A stretch of 13,445 nt of DNA from Strigomonas culicis (taxonomy: Eukaryota; Euglenozoa; Kinetoplastea; Trypanosomatida; Trypanosomatidae): contig AUXH01000532.1 of assembly GCA_000482145.1 (NCBI GenBank), positions 1-13,445 on the forward strand, written 5' to 3'. The position numbers were made by a program, and so were the translations under genes. The notes beneath the pieces are model-generated. The model saw only the letters and a list, made by a program, of their open reading frames with translations. It was not told the origin of the DNA and made no database searches. Of the stretch, positions 12,049 to 13,445 are shown piece by piece (position 1 is the stretch's first letter; every line of letters begins with the position of its first letter).

Positions 12049-13445
12049 CTAAGCGGCAGCGGCGTTCGCAGAGCCAGACGGTGAGAGCGGGAGAAGAAGC
12101 AGTCTCTTCTTCACTGACGTGCTTCGCGAACGAGCACGCAGCTGGTGGGCCGCCACCCCAGAGACGTGGAAAGGCGCCCACCTGCTGTCCCTTTCCTTGC
12201 CGCAGAGCACCGTGTGCTGGACGCTATCGAGTCGGTTCAGCTGCCCACCGTCGTGACGCAGCGGGTGGATGGCGGAGCTGCGGCTGCCGTGCGTGTGGGG
12301 TGTGGTGGGGCAGCTGTCAGCTGCTGTTGCGCCATGGCCGTCCATAGGGGGCAGGCGGAGGGGCAGTGGTGAGCTCGCTGCATCGTAGCTGGAGCGCTGC
12401 ACGTCGGATGGTCCGTCCTTCGATAGAATGTCAGTGTGAAGATTATTGGCCGATGACACAGACACGGAAGTCTTTGAGGCGTCGTTGTTTCTGGTACTGT
12501 TGGTGCTCGTGACCCAGTTCGTCTCACTCGGAAAGACGTAGGACGCCCACCCATACTTGTCAGTCTTGTCGTCGTCCGCAGAGGTCGCTTGCATTTTGGA
12601 TGTTCTACTGCTCCGCGAGTTACTGGGTGAGGCAGAAGCATTGCTGTCGTTGCCTGTAGACACTACCGTATCATGGCCATTGCTGTTGTTATGGCACGGG
12701 GACACGGCACCCTTCAGGTGAAGAGGTACGTTGTTTGCTTTGCGTTGTTGTGCCTTTGAGCGGTTTCCTGACACCGTTGTCAGCATGGGACTGGTCGCGG
12801 ATCTACCAGCCAGGCGATGCGGCCTGGGTCGAGTCTGCAGTTTGCCTCTCTCTTCGTGTTGTGTGGCGTCCAACTCATGTTGCTTCTCCCCTTGTGTTTG
12901 CAAAGGAACTGAAGAGTCCCCATTCTTCCTCTCCTGTTTTGCTTTGCTACGCAGCTGAGGTTGGCGCTGCTGCTTTAGTCTGTGAGTGGAGACATCCGCG
13001 CTGGAGATGCCATGCGGTGCGGTGCTGTGGGTGTCACTGTTGTCGTGTCCCGACCAGTGATGCGCAGCACCAGGAGTGGTCCGTGACAGCGCGGGCGACT
13101 CGGTGGTGGTGGTGGCGGCGTGTGTGGTCCTGTACGGCGTGTGGGTGTCGACGGACGGACCCTTGCTGGTGCTCCGACGGCGGTGCATGCCGGCGTCGTC
13201 GCGTGTGAGCGTGCGCTCCGGCGCGTCGGCGGGCACGGCGACGTGACCAGCAGCGGCACGCGCTCGACGCAGCTGTTCCGTCGCACGGGCGTGGGAGAGG
13301 GAGCGGTTAGAGTCCCGCAGCGGGCGGTCCGAAATGCGACTGTGTGCGATGTGCTGCCCGTCTGTGTGGCGCTTGCTGTACTGTGTGTTCCCGGCCGTGG
13401 TGCAGGTGCGCATTCGTGGGGTAGGTTGATCTGCGGCGTCTTCGA
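12049..13445 (-). CDS. Gene 4: family member, 5' end outside the window, prematurely stopped
   Basis: Same unrecognised family. The frame is open to the right edge; an in-frame Met at 13413 gives 454 residues, but upstream codons (EDAADQPTPR) continue it, so the real start is probably beyond the window. Numbering from that Met: TQYSKRHTDGQH (10-21) is a diverged form of VDYSKHNTDWQH in genes 2 and 3; RTLTRDDAGMHRRRSTSKGP (67-86) is closer to gene 2 than to gene 3; the core has QQRKANN and SRSSRTSKMQATSADDD; KYGWASYVFPSETNWVT is closer to gene 3. It lacks the ERWERKLL helix present in genes 2 and 3. It ends KKRLLLLPLSPSGSANAAAA before TAG, well short of the family C-terminus. It is best read as a truncated or decaying copy, although the remaining frame is long and clean. 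Confidence 0.75.
   Translation of the reverse strand, partial: EDAADQPTPRMRTCTTAGNTQYSKRHTDGQHIAHSRISDRPLRDSNRSLSHARATEQLRRARAAAGHVAVPADAPERTLTRDDAGMHRRRSTSKGPSVDTHTPYRTTHAATTTTESPALSRTTPGAAHHWSGHDNSDTHSTAPHGISSADVSTHRLKQQRQPQLRSKAKQERKNGDSSVPLQTQGEKQHELDATQHEERGKLQTRPRPHRLAGRSATSPMLTTVSGNRSKAQQRKANNVPLHLKGAVSPCHNNSNGHDTVVSTGNDSNASASPSNSRSSRTSKMQATSADDDKTDKYGWASYVFPSETNWVTSTNSTRNNDASKTSVSVSSANNLHTDILSKDGPSDVQRSSYDAASSPLPLRLPPMDGHGATAADSCPTTPHTHGSRSSAIHPLRHDGGQLNRLDSVQHTVLCGKERDSRWAPFHVSGVAAHQLRARSRSTSVKKRLLLLPLSPSGSANAAAA

Overview
The window looks like a protist chromosome segment, most likely kinetoplastid (trypanosomatid-like). All five genes lie on the minus strand. The long frames have no visible introns. 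They are GC-rich and separated by AT-rich spacers of roughly 0.8-1 kb. Upstream of each of the four visible start codons is a long pyrimidine tract ending in AG, only about 5 to 46 bases before the ATG, as expected for a spliced-leader acceptor. This assignment is inference: no spliced-leader gene or recognisable housekeeping gene is present.

The whole window is one tandem array of diverged paralogues. Reading along the minus strand (right to left) they are: gene 4 (12049 to beyond 13445, 5' end outside the window); gene 3 (9049-11121); gene 2 (5674-8157); gene 1 (1718-4837); and gene 0 (755 to beyond position 1, 3' end outside). The proteins are hydrophilic, low in complexity and probably mostly disordered, with no signal peptide or membrane segment. 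I do not recognise the family and assign no function. Genes 1-4 share a core with a QxRKANN block and an SRSRRAAKMQAxSADDD block. Genes 1 and 2 share, and gene 3 partly shares, a late acidic FEDxEDExVLPxIQT block followed by a basic C-terminus. The N-terminal modules differ: genes 2, 3 and 4 have a YSKxxTDxQH type, while genes 0 and 1 have long acidic repeats.

Only gene 2 has an intact version of the family C-terminus, which ends in a DPYAxLL...W..N tail. Gene 1 has a frameshift that leaves this tail out of frame just after its stop. Gene 3 has an in-frame TAA followed by 35 still-recognisable codons and a deletion of about 245 bp. Gene 4 has two nonsense codons and a larger deletion. The intergenic regions are also paralogous: short blocks recur in order, including a 3'-UTR element (TTCAACATGTTTCAC followed by TTTTGATA) in all four. 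The array therefore looks like a repeatedly duplicated, recombining family in partial decay. No RNA genes, transposons, CRISPR arrays or bacterial-type signals were seen.
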